A stretch of DNA of 64,000 nucleotides from Nonomuraea longispora (GTDB lineage: Bacteria; Actinomycetota; Actinomycetes; Streptosporangiales; Streptosporangiaceae). The number at the start of each line of letters is the position of its first letter. The stretch's first letter is position 1. The notes below the pieces were generated by a model. It was given only the letters and a program-made list of their open reading frames with translations. It was not told the DNA's origin and made no database searches. Below are positions 41,949-51,308 of the stretch, piece by piece. A program made the position numbers and the translations under genes. The stretch lies in assembly GCF_004348345.1 (NCBI RefSeq), contig NZ_SMJZ01000009.1, positions 17,982 through 81,981 of the forward strand, given 5' to 3'.

Positions 41949-43058
41949 ATGTGGACCAAAATCGTGCCAATTGCGGCATTCATCACCTCTGTCTCGCTCA
42001 CCGGCGGGACCTCATACGCCGCACCGACGTCACCCGTCGGCGGCGAGGCGCTCGGCAGCCATGGCCTGGTGTCGCCCGACGGCGTCAAGAAACCTCCCAA
42101 GAGCAAGGCTACGTCGTACGTCATCGCGGACGTCACCACGGGAAACGTGCTCGCGGCGAAGGATGCCCACGGCCGCTACCTGCCGGCCAGCACGCTGAAG
42201 GCGCTGACCGCGCTCACCCTCATCCCCAAGCTCGACAAGAGCCGCGAGATCCGGCCGAGCCGCAACGCCTGCAACCAGGAGGGCAGTGCGGTCGGCCTGT
42301 CCGTCAAGGCGAAGTACAAGGTCGACGACCTGTTCAAGGGCCTGATGATGTCATCGGGCAACGACGCGGCCATGGCCCTCGCCGAGACCAACGGCGGCCT
42401 GGACAAGACCATGCGCGACATGAACGCCGAGGCCAAGCGCCTCCAGGCGAACGACACGGTGGCGAAGACCCCGAGCGGCCTGGACAAGCCGGGCCAGAGC
42501 AGCTCGGCCTACGACCTGGCCCTGATCGCCCGCGCCGGGCTGGCCAACCCCGACTTCAAGCGCTACATCAGTACGAGGACCGCGAAGTTCCCCGCGCCCA
42601 AGGGCAAGCACTACGAGATCAGCAACCACAACAAGCTGCTCTGGCGCTACAAGGGCATGATTGGCGTCAAGAACGGCTGGACCTCGAAGGCCAGGGCCAG
42701 CTTCGTCGGCGCGGCCACCCGCGGCGGCCACACGATCGTGGTGAGCATCATGCGGCACGAGGGGTTCTTCTGGGACGAGGTGGCCAAGCTGCTCGACTGG
42801 GGCTTCTCGGTGCGCGGGAAGGCGACGCCGGTCGGGAAGCTCGTCGACCCGCTCCCCGAGCAGCAGGCCGCGCCCCAGCCGCAGGCCTCCACGTCCGTCA
42901 CGCCCGCCGCCCAGCCGGCGCTGCTGGACAGGGCCGCCTCGGAGCAGACCAGCTCCACCAGGACCATCGGGGCGATCGTGATCGGCGGCGGGCTGCTGTT
43001 CGGGCTGATCTGGCTCGCGTACGGGATGCGCCGCAAGCGCGGCAGGTCACGGCTCTGA
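41949..43058 (+). CDS. D-alanyl-D-alanine carboxypeptidase (PBP5-type, S11)
   Basis: Exported penicillin-binding protein of 369 residues that trims the terminal D-Ala of peptidoglycan stem peptides. After a signal peptide (PIAAFITSVSLTGG) come the active motifs: SxxK as STLK, SxN as SGN in MMSSGNDAA, and the third motif as KNG in GVKNGWTS instead of KTG. A Pro/Gln-rich linker and a C-terminal membrane helix (IGAIVIGGGLLFGLIWLAYG) with a basic tail anchor it outside. Divergent from the SCO4848-like gene, convergent with YihY, whose end it overlaps by 12 bp. Confidence 0.93.
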   Translation: MWTKIVPIAAFITSVSLTGGTSYAAPTSPVGGEALGSHGLVSPDGVKKPPKSKATSYVIADVTTGNVLAAKDAHGRYLPASTLKALTALTLIPKLDKSREIRPSRNACNQEGSAVGLSVKAKYKVDDLFKGLMMSSGNDAAMALAETNGGLDKTMRDMNAEAKRLQANDTVAKTPSGLDKPGQSSSAYDLALIARAGLANPDFKRYISTRTAKFPAPKGKHYEISNHNKLLWRYKGMIGVKNGWTSKARASFVGAATRGGHTIVVSIMRHEGFFWDEVAKLLDWGFSVRGKATPVGKLVDPLPEQQAAPQPQASTSVTPAAQPALLDRAASEQTSSTRTIGAIVIGGGLLFGLIWLAYGMRRKRGRSRL

Positions 43059-43985
43059 CGATGTCCCCGACGTGGGCACCGGCGACGGGGCCGGCGGCGG
43101 GCTGAACCCCGCCGTCGACGTCCACGAGGCGACGAACAGCACGAGCCTGGCCGAGAAGTTGATCCAGACCAGCAGGCCGACGATGACGGTGAACGCGCCG
43201 TAGACGGGGTTGCTCAGCGTCTGCCCGAGCAGCAGGGTCGCCGCCTGCTTGAGCACCCCGAACCCGATGGCGCCGAGCAGCGCGCCCTTGGCGATCGCCC
43301 GGAACGGAAGCCCCGCCTTGGCCACCCACCCGAGCAGGATCAGGAACAGCAGCCAGTCGGCGCCCACGCTCGCCACCACTCCCGCGATCCTGAGCCCGAG
43401 CGTCACCAGCACGGACGAGTCGCCGAACAGGACGTGCAGCACCCTGTCCGTGGCCGTGGTGGCGAACCCGGCCACCAGTACCGAAAGGATCATCGTCACC
43501 CCGACGATGACGAGCGAGGCGAGGTCGCGCAGCTTGCCGGCGACGAAGCCGAGCGGCGGCGCGGTCGTCATCGACATCTCGCGCAACGACTCGCGCAGCG
43601 CGTCGAGCGCGCCGAGCCCGGCGTAGAGGAGACCGAGCAGGCCGATGATCCCGGCGGTCTCCCTGGCCTGGGCGATGCCCTCGATGTCGAGCTGGCCGGC
43701 CAGGCCGGGCAGCCGTTCGGCGATCGCCTGCTGCAGCGCGTCTCGGGTGGCGTCGCTGGTCGTCACGACGAACCCGAGCACGGCGTACGAGAGCGCGAGG
43801 AGCGGGAAGAAGGACAGGAACGCGAAGTAGGTGACCGCGCCGGCCAGCCGGTCGCCCGACTGGAGCCGGTAACGCTGCACCGCCCTGATGAGGTGGTCGA
43901 TCGAGGGTCTGCGGACCCGCCAGTAGGTGACCGTGCGGCGGCCCCAGGCCTTCACCGGCTCGATCCGCTCCGCGAGACTCGCCAT
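43047..43985 (-). CDS. YihY/BrkB family inner-membrane protein
   Basis: Membrane protein of 312 residues with six hydrophobic helices. The start region DHLIRAVQRYRLQSGDRLAG and the first helix AVTYFAFLSFFPLLALSYAV are family hallmarks, with VYGAFTVIVGLLVWINFSAR near the end. The family was once taken for RNase BN; its true role is unknown, possibly envelope transport. Beside the carboxypeptidase as in other actinomycetes. Confidence 0.92.
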   Translation of the reverse strand: MASLAERIEPVKAWGRRTVTYWRVRRPSIDHLIRAVQRYRLQSGDRLAGAVTYFAFLSFFPLLALSYAVLGFVVTTSDATRDALQQAIAERLPGLAGQLDIEGIAQARETAGIIGLLGLLYAGLGALDALRESLREMSMTTAPPLGFVAGKLRDLASLVIVGVTMILSVLVAGFATTATDRVLHVLFGDSSVLVTLGLRIAGVVASVGADWLLFLILLGWVAKAGLPFRAIAKGALLGAIGFGVLKQAATLLLGQTLSNPVYGAFTVIVGLLVWINFSARLVLFVASWTSTAGFSPPPAPSPVPTSGTSSEP

Positions 43986-44006
43986 CCCACTCCGTTCTCT
44001 GGATGA

Positions 44007-45284
44007 TCAGCCTTTCACGACCGTGCCCGCCGTTTCGATCAGGGACGTGAGAACCGTCGCCAGGTCGTACCGGAGCAACTGCCCGCCTCGCTTGACCGCA
44101 CGCCCCGCGACCAGAACCGTGTCGACACAGGCGGTGTCGGCGTTGAGCACGATCGCGGCGATCGGGTCGTGGGCCGCCGCCATGCCGGGCGTGCCCGTGC
44201 GCATCAGCACGAGGTCGGCCTGCTTGCCCGGCCGCAGCGACCCGACGACGTCGCCGAGCCCGATTACCCGCGCGCCCTCGATGGTGGCCATGCGCAGCGC
44301 GTCGCGGGTGGTGAAGCCGAGCCCGGCGCCGTCGGGGCGGCCGCGTTCGAGGAGGTGGGCGGTGCGCATCTGGGCGAACATGTCGCCGGGCGCGCACACC
44401 ACGGTGTCGGCACTGAGCCCGGCCGGGACGCCCGCCGCCCTGGCCCGCCCGGTGATCGGGTAGCCGAGCCCCAGGTTCATCTCGTCGACGGGCGAGACCG
44501 AGACGCCGCCGCCGGCTGCGGCGATGCGCTCGAACTGCTCGTCGGTGTAGTGCAGCGCGTGCACAAAGGTGGTCGGGGTGTCGAGCAGCCCGTTCGCCTC
44601 CAGGAACGCCAGCCCCCGCGTGGCGCTGTCCGGACCGTGCCCGCCGAGGTGAGCGGTGACCGGCAGGCCGAGCTCCGCCGCGACCCGCCACTCCTCCAGC
44701 GCGCGCTTCTCGCCGGCGATCTCCGGCCCGAGCGCGGCGATGACCATCGTGACCAGGCCCGGTGCGGCGAACAGCTCCTCTCGCACCCGGTGGGCCTGGC
44801 TGCGCAGGTCGCTGGGCTCACCGCTCTGGCAGTAACCGAACACCGCCCTGATGCCGGAGTCGTGCAGCGCCCGCACGGCCGCGTCGGTGTGGCCGGGCGA
44901 GAACTGGGCGTGGTTCCAGTCGAGCAGCGTGGTGATGCCGGAGTCCAGGCACTCCAGCGCGCCGGCCAGGGTGCCCGCGTACATGTCCCGCGGGCGGTAG
45001 CGGGGGGCAATCTCGTCCAGGACCCGCCGCAGGTACTCGGGGAACGTGATGTCGGGCGCCACCGCCCTGACGGCCGCCTGCCAGGTGTGGCGGTGGGTGT
45101 CGACGAACCCCGGGAGCACGATCATGCCGGTCGCGTCGATCACCTCGGCTCCGGGGACGTCGGCCAGGCCGGGGCCGACGTCGGCGATCCTGCCGTGCTC
45201 GATCCGCACGTCCGCCCGGCCCAGCACGACGGGCTCGGGCTCGGTGTCGACGACGACGCCGTTTTTGATCAAGATAGATGCCAT
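44007..45284 (-). CDS. Amidohydrolase superfamily protein (TRZ/ATZ-like)
   Basis: Metal-dependent hydrolase of 425 residues. The metal motif after strand one is GFVDTHRHTWQAAV (HxH); further ligands lie in VTAHLGGHG, FVHALHYTDEQ and the Asp of LSADTVVCAPGD. Beta-sandwich parts flank the barrel (N-terminal ILIKNGVVVDTE, C-terminal RPGKQADLVLM). Members deaminate or dechlorinate heterocycles such as cytosine, guanine, S-adenosylhomocysteine or triazines; the substrate is not readable. Divergent from a MarR gene across an inverted repeat. Confidence 0.88.
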   Translation of the reverse strand: MASILIKNGVVVDTEPEPVVLGRADVRIEHGRIADVGPGLADVPGAEVIDATGMIVLPGFVDTHRHTWQAAVRAVAPDITFPEYLRRVLDEIAPRYRPRDMYAGTLAGALECLDSGITTLLDWNHAQFSPGHTDAAVRALHDSGIRAVFGYCQSGEPSDLRSQAHRVREELFAAPGLVTMVIAALGPEIAGEKRALEEWRVAAELGLPVTAHLGGHGPDSATRGLAFLEANGLLDTPTTFVHALHYTDEQFERIAAAGGGVSVSPVDEMNLGLGYPITGRARAAGVPAGLSADTVVCAPGDMFAQMRTAHLLERGRPDGAGLGFTTRDALRMATIEGARVIGLGDVVGSLRPGKQADLVLMRTGTPGMAAAHDPIAAIVLNADTACVDTVLVAGRAVKRGGQLLRYDLATVLTSLIETAGTVVKG

Positions 45285-45288
45285 GTTG

Positions 45289-45308
45289 AAAGCTTACGTA
45301 GAAGCTTT
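45289..45308. promoter_or_regulatory. MarR-type operator between divergent genes
   Basis: Inverted repeat AAAGCTT (45289-45295) and AAGCTTT (45302-45308) six bases apart, within the 60-bp gap shared by the amidohydrolase and the MarR gene. It lies five bases before the amidohydrolase start and 37 before the MarR start, suiting control of both. Confidence 0.65.
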
Positions 45309-45344
45309 TTAGAAAGCAATCGGCTGAAGGGTATTCTCGGTGGT

Positions 45345-45851
45345 GTGAAGCCCGACGAGATCGACGCCATGGCCGTGCGCTGGAAAGAGGCGGGCCTGCC
45401 GGCGTCGCTCATCGCCACACTGGAGCTGGGCAAGCGGATCTCACGGCTCAACCTGCTGTTCGAGCAGGCCGTCAAGGCCGAGCTGGCCGACCTGGGGCTG
45501 ACCTACGCCGAGTTCGACGTGCTGGCCGCGCTCAACCGGGCCGCCCCGCCGCACCGGATGAAGCCGAGCGAGCTGTCCAAGGCGCTGCTCCTCACGTCGG
45601 GCGGCATCAGCAACGTGCTCCAGCGGCTGACAGCCGCCGGCTACGTCGAGCGCGAGGCCAACGCGCGCGACGCGCGCAGCCGCTGGGTGCAGCTGACGGA
45701 CGAGGGCCGGCGGATGGCGGCCGCGGCGCTGGAGGCGTCGGCACGGGCCCACACCGAGGCCGCCGACGTGGTCCCGGAAGAGATCATGCGGACGGCCGCC
45801 GACGACCTGCGCGAGATCCTCTCCCGGGTGGGCCGCCGCCGCTACCGCTGA
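45345..45851 (+). CDS. MarR family regulator
   Basis: Regulator of 168 residues. It has an N-terminal dimer helix, an HTH PSELSKALLLTSGGISNVLQ, wing VEREANARDARSRWVQLTDE and a C-terminal dimer helix. The GTG at 45345 gives a standard N-terminus, though no strong Shine-Dalgarno is present. Divergent from the amidohydrolase, whose substrate or product is the likely ligand. Confidence 0.9.
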   Translation: MKPDEIDAMAVRWKEAGLPASLIATLELGKRISRLNLLFEQAVKAELADLGLTYAEFDVLAALNRAAPPHRMKPSELSKALLLTSGGISNVLQRLTAAGYVEREANARDARSRWVQLTDEGRRMAAAALEASARAHTEAADVVPEEIMRTAADDLREILSRVGRRRYR

Positions 45852-45967
45852 CTCCGCGCCCCGCCCTCACTCCCGGGCGGCTCTTCTGAGCAGGGCCGAA
45901 TCCAGGACAGGCGATCTTCGCGCGCCCTAGCCTGTGCATTCAGGACCGACCCAGGAGGCCCACGCCC

Positions 45968-47158
45968 ATGGCCGAAATCAGCACCGGGCAGATGGTCAGG
46001 CTCCAGCGCGAACGAAGGGGCATGAGCACCACCGCGCTGGCGACCCAGTCCGGCTGCACCACCAGGCACATCGAGCTGATCGAACACGGCAAACGCACCC
46101 CGTCGCTCCCCCTCCTGCGGGAGATCGCCAAGGTGCTCGGCGTACGAACCACGGTCCTTTTAGGAGAGACGCCGCGCGACTCCCACGAGCCCAGCCGCCC
46201 CCAGATCCGCGACATCGAACGTGCCCTGTTCACGTGCCGCACGCTGACCCCCGACCTTGAGCCGCCCGACGCCGAGCAGCTCACCGAGCGCGTGGCGGCC
46301 GCTCGCAACGCCTGGTTCACCTCGGCCCGCCGCTACTCGATCCTGATGGCGGCCCTGCCCTCGCTCATCTCAGACGCCGAGAACCTCGCGCTGGAACGCG
46401 CCCCGGCCGCCCGCGACGTCGCGACCGACGCGTACCTGCTGGCCAGGGGCGTGCTCAAGCACCTGGGCCGGGTGGACCTCGCCCACCTCGCCGCCGACCG
46501 GGCCATGCGCTTCGCCGAGGAGTCGGCCGATCCGCTGATGACGGCGTGGGCGTACTGGAGCCTCGGGCAGTCGATGTTGTCCGACGACATGCACCAGATC
46601 GCGTACGACATCGCCCGGCGCGGCCTCGACGTGCTGGAGCCCCACGTCGCCGACGGCGACGAGCGCCACAGGAAGGCGCTCGGCGCGCTGCACCTGCTCG
46701 CCGCCGTCGGCGCCGCCCGCTCGGGCGACGACGACGAGGCCAGGGAACGGCTGCGCGGCCCCGCCACGCAGCTCGCGGAGCGGGTCCGCGAGGGGTCGGA
46801 CTGCTACGACCTGGCCTTCTTCGGGCCGACCAACGTCGCCATCCACATGGCCAGCATCGAGAACGACGCCGGCCGCCCCGACGCCGTGCTGCGCATCGCC
46901 GACGACATCGACCTGCGCCGCACGCCGTCGATCGAGCGGCGGACCACCCACCTCGGCCATGTGGCCCGCGCCTGCGAGGACCTCGGCGACGACGCGGCCA
47001 GCCTGCTCCACCTGCTGCGCCTGGAGCGCGAGAGCCCCGAGGAACTCGATCACAAGCCGCTGCTGCGCGAGATGGTCAGGGCGCTGGCCCGGCGGGCGCG
47101 GCCGTCGTGGGCCCCGGAGGTGCGTTTCCTGGCCGAGCGGCACGGGATCCTGATCTGA
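45968..47158 (+). CDS. XRE family regulator with TPR-like sensor region
   Basis: Protein of 396 residues. The N-terminal HTH spans residues 7-62 (VRLQRERRGMSTTALATQSG, IELIEHGKRTPSLPLL). The remainder is alpha-helical with TPR-like repeats (AYLLARGVLKHLGRVDLAHL, AWAYWSLGQSM), a layout typical of peptide-responsive or developmental regulators in actinomycetes. GGAGG precedes the ATG. Immediately after its stop lie nested CGAACT-type inverted repeats, then a small gene and arginine deiminase; control of those by this protein is plausible but not shown. Confidence 0.88.
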   Translation: MAEISTGQMVRLQRERRGMSTTALATQSGCTTRHIELIEHGKRTPSLPLLREIAKVLGVRTTVLLGETPRDSHEPSRPQIRDIERALFTCRTLTPDLEPPDAEQLTERVAAARNAWFTSARRYSILMAALPSLISDAENLALERAPAARDVATDAYLLARGVLKHLGRVDLAHLAADRAMRFAEESADPLMTAWAYWSLGQSMLSDDMHQIAYDIARRGLDVLEPHVADGDERHRKALGALHLLAAVGAARSGDDDEARERLRGPATQLAERVREGSDCYDLAFFGPTNVAIHMASIENDAGRPDAVLRIADDIDLRRTPSIERRTTHLGHVARACEDLGDDAASLLHLLRLERESPEELDHKPLLREMVRALARRARPSWAPEVRFLAERHGILI

Positions 47159-47162
47159 CAGG

Positions 47163-47222
47163 CGAACTCTGAGTTCGGTGCATGCGAACTGGGAGATCCT
47201 TCGCCTCAGTTCGTCACCGAAC
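47163..47222. repeat. Nested inverted repeats with CGAACT half-sites
   Basis: CGAACTC-T-GAGTTCG (47163-47177) is a 7-bp-arm palindrome five bases after the XRE stop. Overlapping it, GTTCGGTG (47173-47180) pairs with CACCGAAC (47215-47222), and inside CGAACTG (47185-47191) pairs with CAGTTCG (47207-47213). Four CGAACT/AGTTCG half-sites thus lie within 51 bp. It may be an XRE operator cluster, a terminator, or both; there is no T-run. Confidence 0.75.
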
Positions 47223-47247
47223 GAAGTCTCGATGCGACTCTGCGTTC

Positions 47248-47442
47248 ATGACCACAGCGCCGAGTGCCGATCTCGTCATGGAAAAACTGCTGCAGGAGGC
47301 GGTACGCGAGTTCCCCGGCTGGGATTTCGACCGCGACCCCTCCGGCTGGACCGCCATCCGCGGTGAGACCCGGTTCACCCGGCCCAGCCTGGCCGCCCTG
47401 CGGGCGCTGCTGCGGGTGCACCGGGTCGTGCGGCGCGGCTGA
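47248..47442 (+). CDS. Hypothetical small protein
   Basis: Short protein of 64 residues with good codon use (MTTAPSADLVMEKLLQEAVR, EFPGWDFDRDPSGWTAIRGE). It resembles small actinobacterial proteins often found next to XRE regulators of the TPR-like type, but I cannot name a family. No clear Shine-Dalgarno precedes the ATG at 47248. Lies between the inverted-repeat cluster and arginine deiminase. Confidence 0.55.
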   Translation: MTTAPSADLVMEKLLQEAVREFPGWDFDRDPSGWTAIRGETRFTRPSLAALRALLRVHRVVRRG

Positions 47443-47593
47443 GCCCGCGCGACCTCCCATGGGAGGGGCAGGAAATCTCCAAGGCGCCTCGCGGCGCGGT
47501 TGGCCGGTGACCCCGGCGGGGATGTTCGGGAGCCCGGCCCGGCGTTCGCGCGGGGTCCGGCGGGTTCGCTGATCACCGTCCGAGGAGATCACC

Positions 47594-48853
47594 ATGAACG
47601 ATCAGCGGTTCGGCGTGCGCTCCGAGGTCGGCACGCTGCGCAAGGTCATCGTGCACCGGCCGGAGCTCAGCCTCAGGCGGCTCACCCCGTCCAACAGCGA
47701 CCAGCTGCTGTTCGACGACATCCTCTGGGTCGAGCAGGCACAGCGGGAGCACGACGCGTTCGTGGCCCTGATGCGCGAGCGCGGCATCGAGGTCTATTAC
47801 CACCAGCAACTGCTGGCCGAGGCCCTGGACTCCGGCTTCGACGCCAAGTGGCACGCCATCGAGGAGACCGTCACCCACCTGACGGTGGGCCCGATCCTCG
47901 TCGACACCATCAGGGAGACCCTGGCCGGGTGGAGCGGCGACAGGCTGGCCGCCCACCTGATCGGCGGCCTGACCAAGGAGGAGTTCGGCACGGCCGCGAT
48001 GGAGCACTCGTCGCTGGTCGCCGCGGCGGGCGAGAGCGGGGAGTTCATCCTGCCGCCGCTGCCCAACTCGCTCTACCAGCGCGACCCCTCCGCCTGGTTG
48101 TACGGCGGCGTCGCGCTCAACCCGATGTTCTTCCCCGTCCGGCTGCTGGAGACGATGAACCAGTCGACGATCTACCACCACCACCCGATGTTCGCGGGGC
48201 AGGACTTCGGCTTCTGGTATCCGTTCGCGGGCGACGACCAGCGCTTCAACGAGGAGGACTACGGCACGGCCGCGATGGAGGGCGGTGACATGATGCCCGT
48301 CGGCAACAGGACGGTCGCCGTCGGCATCAGCCAGCGCACCACGACGCGCACCATCGAGCATCTGGCGCTGTCGTTGTTCGCGGCCGAGGTGGCCGAGCGG
48401 GTGATCGCGGTCCACGTGCCGAAGAGCCGGTCGTACATGCACCTGGACACCGTCTTCACCCTGCTCGACGTCGACAAGGCCACGGCGTACCCGCCGTTCC
48501 TCGAAGCGGCGACCACCTACTCGCTGCGGCCCGGCGACAAGCCGGGTACTCTCGACGTGCGCCGCGACACCTGCTTCGTGAACGCGCTGGAGGAGTCGCT
48601 GGGCCTGCGCCGCCTGGACGTCATCCCCACCGGCGGCGACGACCACCAGCGGGCCCGCGAGCAGTGGGACTCGGGCAACAACTTCTTCGCGCTGTCGCCC
48701 GGGGTCGTGGTCGGCTACCGCAAGAACCAGTTCACCAACCGCAAGCTGCGCGAGCACGGCGTCGAGGTCATCGAGATCGACGGTTTCGAGCTGGGCAAGG
48801 GCCGCGGGGGCGCGCGGTGCATGACCTGCCCGATCCTGCGCGACGACGTCTGA
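47594..48853 (+). CDS. arcA: Arginine deiminase
   Basis: Guanidino-group hydrolase of 419 residues converting arginine to citrulline and ammonia. Family blocks are [38 protein letters not shown], the catalytic Asp region [23 protein letters not shown] with the His, and the nucleophile Cys409 in [14 protein letters not shown]. Length matches bacterial ArcA. GAGGAG lies before the ATG. No carbamate kinase, ornithine carbamoyltransferase or antiporter genes are visible beside it, so ATP generation by the full pathway would rely on genes elsewhere; acid tolerance or arginine use are alternatives. Confidence 0.95.
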   Translation: MNDQRFGVRSEVGTLRKVIVHRPELSLRRLTPSNSDQLLFDDILWVEQAQREHDAFVALMRERGIEVYYHQQLLAEALDSGFDAKWHAIEETVTHLTVGPILVDTIRETLAGWSGDRLAAHLIGGLTKEEFGTAAMEHSSLVAAAGESGEFILPPLPNSLYQRDPSAWLYGGVALNPMFFPVRLLETMNQSTIYHHHPMFAGQDFGFWYPFAGDDQRFNEEDYGTAAMEGGDMMPVGNRTVAVGISQRTTTRTIEHLALSLFAAEVAERVIAVHVPKSRSYMHLDTVFTLLDVDKATAYPPFLEAATTYSLRPGDKPGTLDVRRDTCFVNALEESLGLRRLDVIPTGGDDHQRAREQWDSGNNFFALSPGVVVGYRKNQFTNRKLREHGVEVIEIDGFELGKGRGGARCMTCPILRDDV

Positions 48854-48889
48854 GCACCCGCCGCGGGCCCTCTGCCGTGCGGCCGCCTC

Positions 48890-49894
48890 CTACGCCGTGG
48901 GCAGGAAGCCGACCCGGTCGCGGACCTGGGCCATCGTCTGGCTGGCCACCGCCGACGCCCGCTCGGCGCCGATCGCGAGCATCCGGTCGAGTTCCTTCTC
49001 GTCGGCCAGCAGCTTCTCCGTGCGCTCCCTGATCGGGGCGAACGCCTCCACCACGGCCTCGGCCACGTCCTTCTTGAACGTGCCGTAGCCCTGCCCCGCG
49101 TAACGGGCCACCAGATCGGGGATGGGCGTGCCGGTCAGTGCCGACTGGATGCGCAGCAGGTTGCTGATGCCCGGCTTGTTCTCCTCGTCGAACAGCACCT
49201 CCGAGCCCGTGTCGGTCACCGCGCGCATGATTTTCTTGCGCAGCGGGCCAGGCTGCTCCAGGACGTCGAGGATGCCGGCCGGGCTGGAGGACGACTTGGA
49301 CATCTTCGCCGTCGGGTCCTGCAGGTCGGTGATCTTCTCGACCTCCTTCAGGATGTACGGCTCCGGCAGCGTGAACGTCTCGCCGAACCGGTGGTTGAAC
49401 CGCCCGCCCAGGTCACGCGTGAGCTCGAGATGCTGCTTCTGGTCGGCGCCCACCGGGACCCGGTCGGCCTGGTAGAGCAGGATGTCGGCCGCCTGCAGGA
49501 TGGGATAGGTGAACAGGCCGACGCTGGCGGCGCTCTCGCCGAACTTGGCGGACTTGTCCTTGAACTGCGTCATCCTGGCCGCCTCGCCCATCCCGGTGAG
49601 GCAGTTGAGTATCCAGGCGAGCTCGCTGTGCTCGCGCACGTGCGACTGCACGAAGATCGTCGACCGCTCGGGATCGAGGCCGGCGGCGAAGAGCTGCGCG
49701 GCGGCCACGCGGCTGCGGCGGCGCAGCGCGGCGGGCTCGGTCGGCACGGTGATCGCGTGGAGATCGACCACGCAGTAGAACGCGTCGTGGGTCTCCTGCA
49801 AGGTGACCCACTGGCGGACCGCACCCAGGTAGTTGCCCAGGTGGAAGGAGTCCGCTGTGGGCTGGATGCCGGAGAGTACACGAGGTCTGGCCAT
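48890..49894 (-). CDS. trpS: Tryptophanyl-tRNA synthetase
   Basis: Class I aminoacyl-tRNA synthetase of 334 residues that charges tRNA-Trp. The HIGH-like motif appears in [14 protein letters not shown], the KMSKS motif as [11 protein letters not shown], and the Trp pocket in [20 protein letters not shown]. Full length for bacterial TrpS. The ATG at 49894 is used; a TTG three codons earlier is possible, and no strong ribosome binding site is seen for either. Single unit downstream of the CNNM-type gene. Confidence 0.95.
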   Translation of the reverse strand: MARPRVLSGIQPTADSFHLGNYLGAVRQWVTLQETHDAFYCVVDLHAITVPTEPAALRRRSRVAAAQLFAAGLDPERSTIFVQSHVREHSELAWILNCLTGMGEAARMTQFKDKSAKFGESAASVGLFTYPILQAADILLYQADRVPVGADQKQHLELTRDLGGRFNHRFGETFTLPEPYILKEVEKITDLQDPTAKMSKSSSSPAGILDVLEQPGPLRKKIMRAVTDTGSEVLFDEENKPGISNLLRIQSALTGTPIPDLVARYAGQGYGTFKKDVAEAVVEAFAPIRERTEKLLADEKELDRMLAIGAERASAVASQTMAQVRDRVGFLPTA

Positions 49895-49908
49895 AGCAGG
49901 CAATTGTG

Positions 49909-51222
49909 TCAGGAATCCTGGTCAGGCGGCGACTCGACCACCGGACGGCGTTTCACCCGCACCCTCGCGATACGGCGCCCGTCGAGCTCGGTGACACTCA
50001 TCTCGAAGCCCAGCACCTCCACCTTCTCCCCGGCGGCGGGCACGTGCCCCAGCATGGCCATGACGAACCCGGCCAGGGTCTCATAAGGGCCGTCCGGCAG
50101 CCTGATGCCGGTCTCGGTCGCGAAGTCGTTGAGGTTCGTCAGGCCGTCGATCTCGATCTCACCCGCGGGCAGAACCACGACGTCGTCCTCCAGGTCGTAT
50201 TCGTCCCTGATGTCGCCGATCAGCTCCTCAACCAGGTCCTCCATCGTGACGATACCCGCCGTGCCGCCGTACTCGTCCACCACGATCGCCAGGTGCTGCC
50301 CCTCCGCGCGCATCTCGTTGAGCGTGGTCAGCAGCCGCTTGGACGCGGGCACGAACTTGGCCGTCCTGATCGGCACGACCGCGCTGATCGGCTCGCTGCG
50401 CCCGGCGAGCTCGGGGTCGAGCAGGTCACGCACGTGTACGAACCCGACGACGTCGTCGTACGACTCGCGGTAGACGGGGAAGCGCGAGTGCGGAAGCGTG
50501 GCGGCCAGGCGGGCGGCGGCGTCCAGCGGCGTGTCCGCCTCCATGAACTCGACCTCCGTACGCGGCAGCATCACCTCCCTGAGCTGCCGCTTGCCCGCCG
50601 CGAACACCTCCGCGATCAGCTTGCGCTCGTCGGCGGTCAGGTCGGTGTGGCCGACCACCATCTCGCGCAGCTCCTCGGTGGTGACCTCCTCCCTGTCGGC
50701 CTTCGGGTTGCCGCCGAGCAGCCGGACCACGCCGTCGGTGGACTTCGACAGCGCCCAGATGATCGGGCGCGACAGGGCGGCGAGCCGGTCGAGGAACGGC
50801 GCCACGTACAACGACAGCCCTTCGGCCCGCTGCAGCGCCAGCCGCTTGGGAGCCAGCTCACCCAGCACGAGCGACACGTACGAGATGAGCAGCGTCACCA
50901 GCACGAGCGAGAGCACGGGGGCGACGGCGCCGGGCACCCGCCACGTCTCGAGCACGGGCACGAGCTGGGCGGCCAGCCGGTCGGCGCCGAACGCGGCCGA
51001 CAACATGGTGGCCACCGTCACGCCGATCTGCACGGCGGACAGGAAGCGGTTGGGATCGCGGGCGAGCTTGGCCACACGTTCGCCCCTGCGGCCCCGCTGT
51101 GAGAGCTGGCGTACCTGGCTGTCCCTCAGGGACACCATCGCCATCTCGGCGGCGGCGAAGAAGCCACCGATCAGAATGAAGAGCAGTACCAGGGCGATGT
51201 TGGCCGCGACGGTGTCAAACAT
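49909..51222 (-). CDS. Hemolysin-family membrane protein (CNNM/CorC: DUF21, CBS pair, CorC_HlyC)
   Basis: Membrane protein of 437 residues. A DUF21 transmembrane domain opens with [20 protein letters not shown], which holds the conserved small-residue/Glu motif of CNNM magnesium transporters. Next come a helical linker, two CBS repeats ([40 protein letters not shown]) and a C-terminal CorC_HlyC domain ([20 protein letters not shown]). Likely magnesium/cobalt efflux or homeostasis; the hemolysin name is historical. Confidence 0.92.
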   Translation of the reverse strand: MFDTVAANIALVLLFILIGGFFAAAEMAMVSLRDSQVRQLSQRGRRGERVAKLARDPNRFLSAVQIGVTVATMLSAAFGADRLAAQLVPVLETWRVPGAVAPVLSLVLVTLLISYVSLVLGELAPKRLALQRAEGLSLYVAPFLDRLAALSRPIIWALSKSTDGVVRLLGGNPKADREEVTTEELREMVVGHTDLTADERKLIAEVFAAGKRQLREVMLPRTEVEFMEADTPLDAAARLAATLPHSRFPVYRESYDDVVGFVHVRDLLDPELAGRSEPISAVVPIRTAKFVPASKRLLTTLNEMRAEGQHLAIVVDEYGGTAGIVTMEDLVEELIGDIRDEYDLEDDVVVLPAGEIEIDGLTNLNDFATETGIRLPDGPYETLAGFVMAMLGHVPAAGEKVEVLGFEMSVTELDGRRIARVRVKRRPVVESPPDQDS

Positions 51223-51308
51223 GGTGGTTGGCAGCGTACTCGGCCACTTTCCCGCGTATGCTGAACGACAAGCCGTACAAAATCAAACATATTTGAACAG
51301 GAGTGCAC

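Noticed and set aside
47461..47590. Riboswitch before arginine deiminase
   Set aside because: The leader has GC-rich symmetry but no motif of a known riboswitch class, and a short regulatory gap is enough to explain it.
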